NCBI GenBank assembly: GCA_965263205.1
Contig: CBDHHF010000010.1
Location: 19,336-83,335, forward strand
DNA length: 64,000 bases
Direction of reading: 5' to 3'
Source of the DNA: JBCCIM01 sp965263205
Lineage (GTDB): Bacteria > Bacteroidota > Rhodothermia > Rhodothermales > JAHQVL01
The translations under genes and the position numbers were made by a program. The stretch's first letter is position 1. Each line of letters opens with the position of its first letter. Under the pieces are notes generated by a model, which saw nothing but the letters and a program-made list of their open reading frames with translations, made no database searches and was not told the DNA's origin. Below, in pieces: positions 63,532 to 64,000 of the stretch.

Positions 63532-64000
63532 ATGAAATTAAAGTTTAAGATACAGGCTTTTCAAACGGCCGCTGTTGAATCAGTTCTAGATTGTTTTGCC
63601 GGCCAGGTCAATACATCTGGCCAGGCTTACCGCATGGACCCCGGTAAAGATGTGCAATTGCTCGAATACACCGGATTCAAAAACGCTGATATCCAGCTCA
63701 CTGATCTCCAGCTTCTCGAAAACATTTGTACCGTCCAGCGGCAGCAAAATCTCCCTCAATCAGATAAATTGGCTACCAGCGCCGGCTGCAAAGTCAACCT
63801 GGACGTGGAGATGGAGACCGGCACGGGTAAAACCTACTGCTACATCAAAACCATCTTCGAGATGAACAAGCAGTACGGGTGGTCTAAGTTTATCATCATC
63901 GTGCCTAGCATTGCTATTCGGGAAGGGGTGTATAAGTCGCTTGAAATCACAGCAGAACACTTTACCGAAAGCTATGGCAAAAAAGCACGGTTCTTTATTT
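63532..64000 (+). CDS. Type III-like restriction helicase (Res), 5' part only
   Basis: 156 residues are visible before the right edge, about a sixth of a typical Res protein (about 900-1000). The Walker A motif is VNLDVEMETGTGKTYCYIKT (about residue 95), typical of the type III DEAD-like ATPase. KFIIIVPSIAIREGVYKSLE (motif Ia region) follows. The start is the ATG at 63532, 4 bases after the methyltransferase stop TAG (63525-63527), so the pair is coupled. Res proteins translocate or diffuse on DNA and cut when they meet another complex. The nuclease domain is outside the window. Confidence 0.92.
   Translation, partial: MKLKFKIQAFQTAAVESVLDCFAGQVNTSGQAYRMDPGKDVQLLEYTGFKNADIQLTDLQLLENICTVQRQQNLPQSDKLATSAGCKVNLDVEMETGTGKTYCYIKTIFEMNKQYGWSKFIIIVPSIAIREGVYKSLEITAEHFTESYGKKARFFI

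Overview
The window looks like a chromosomal segment from a Bacteroidota-related marine or environmental bacterium, most like Rhodothermota (Rhodothermales). The evidence is a SusC/RagA-type TonB receptor, several outer-membrane barrels, a eukaryote-type (class II) glutamine synthetase, a PVC-type membrane dehydrogenase, a Bacteroidota-style GlmU-family protein, moderate GC and a Bacteroidota-like TAnnTTTG promoter. The word GCCGGC recurs in every frame and on both strands and seems to be a genome signature. This taxonomic call is an inference; no rRNA gene is present.

0-24 kb is mostly housekeeping and envelope genes: a truncated SusC receptor, a hot-dog thioesterase, a YbdK-type carboxylate-amine ligase, an Omp85 protein with a Spy-like periplasmic protein, an aldo/keto reductase, a UPF0173 hydrolase, a metallophosphoesterase, an RsbU-type phosphatase with GAF domains, a GlmU-family protein, coaE, a large barrel and a HIT protein. 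A three-gene run (PTPS, folE, SDR) reads as tetrahydrobiopterin synthesis. A copper pair follows (copZ and a frameshifted copA), then a receiver protein and MscS.

24.5-33 kb holds a signalling module. A Rab/Ras-like small GTPase, a histidine kinase and an NtrC-type sigma-54 regulator lie on the minus strand. Divergent from them are a coiled-coil protein and a membrane protein with an OmpA-type C-terminus. Both plus-strand genes carry single-base frameshifts, and they are followed by a 65-bp tandem array whose units fold into hairpins.

33-41 kb is an oxidative cluster: a lipoprotein, an SDR, a PQQ dehydrogenase, an 1169-residue PVC-type dehydrogenase ending in a cupredoxin domain, and an FMN alpha-hydroxy-acid oxidase. 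41-50 kb holds umuC, two halves of a heterodimeric ABC exporter flanking RNase Z, class II glutamine synthetase, a TraB-like protein and an Lrp regulator. The 5' end of the second ABC gene is duplicated and scrambled. 50-55 kb has an orphan 336-residue protein, a membrane-anchored J-domain protein with four C-terminal repeats (frameshifted), another frameshifted gene, and a tRNA with anticodon CAT.

From the tRNA to the right edge is a defence island: a small coupled ORF, a DUF262-DUF1524 (GmrSD-like) protein, a large SNF2-type helicase, a DUF4391 protein, a type III-like adenine methyltransferase and the start of a type III-like restriction helicase.

At least eight genes contain apparent single-base indels. 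They may be sequence errors, real decay or both, and this limits how far gene ends can be trusted in the affected places.
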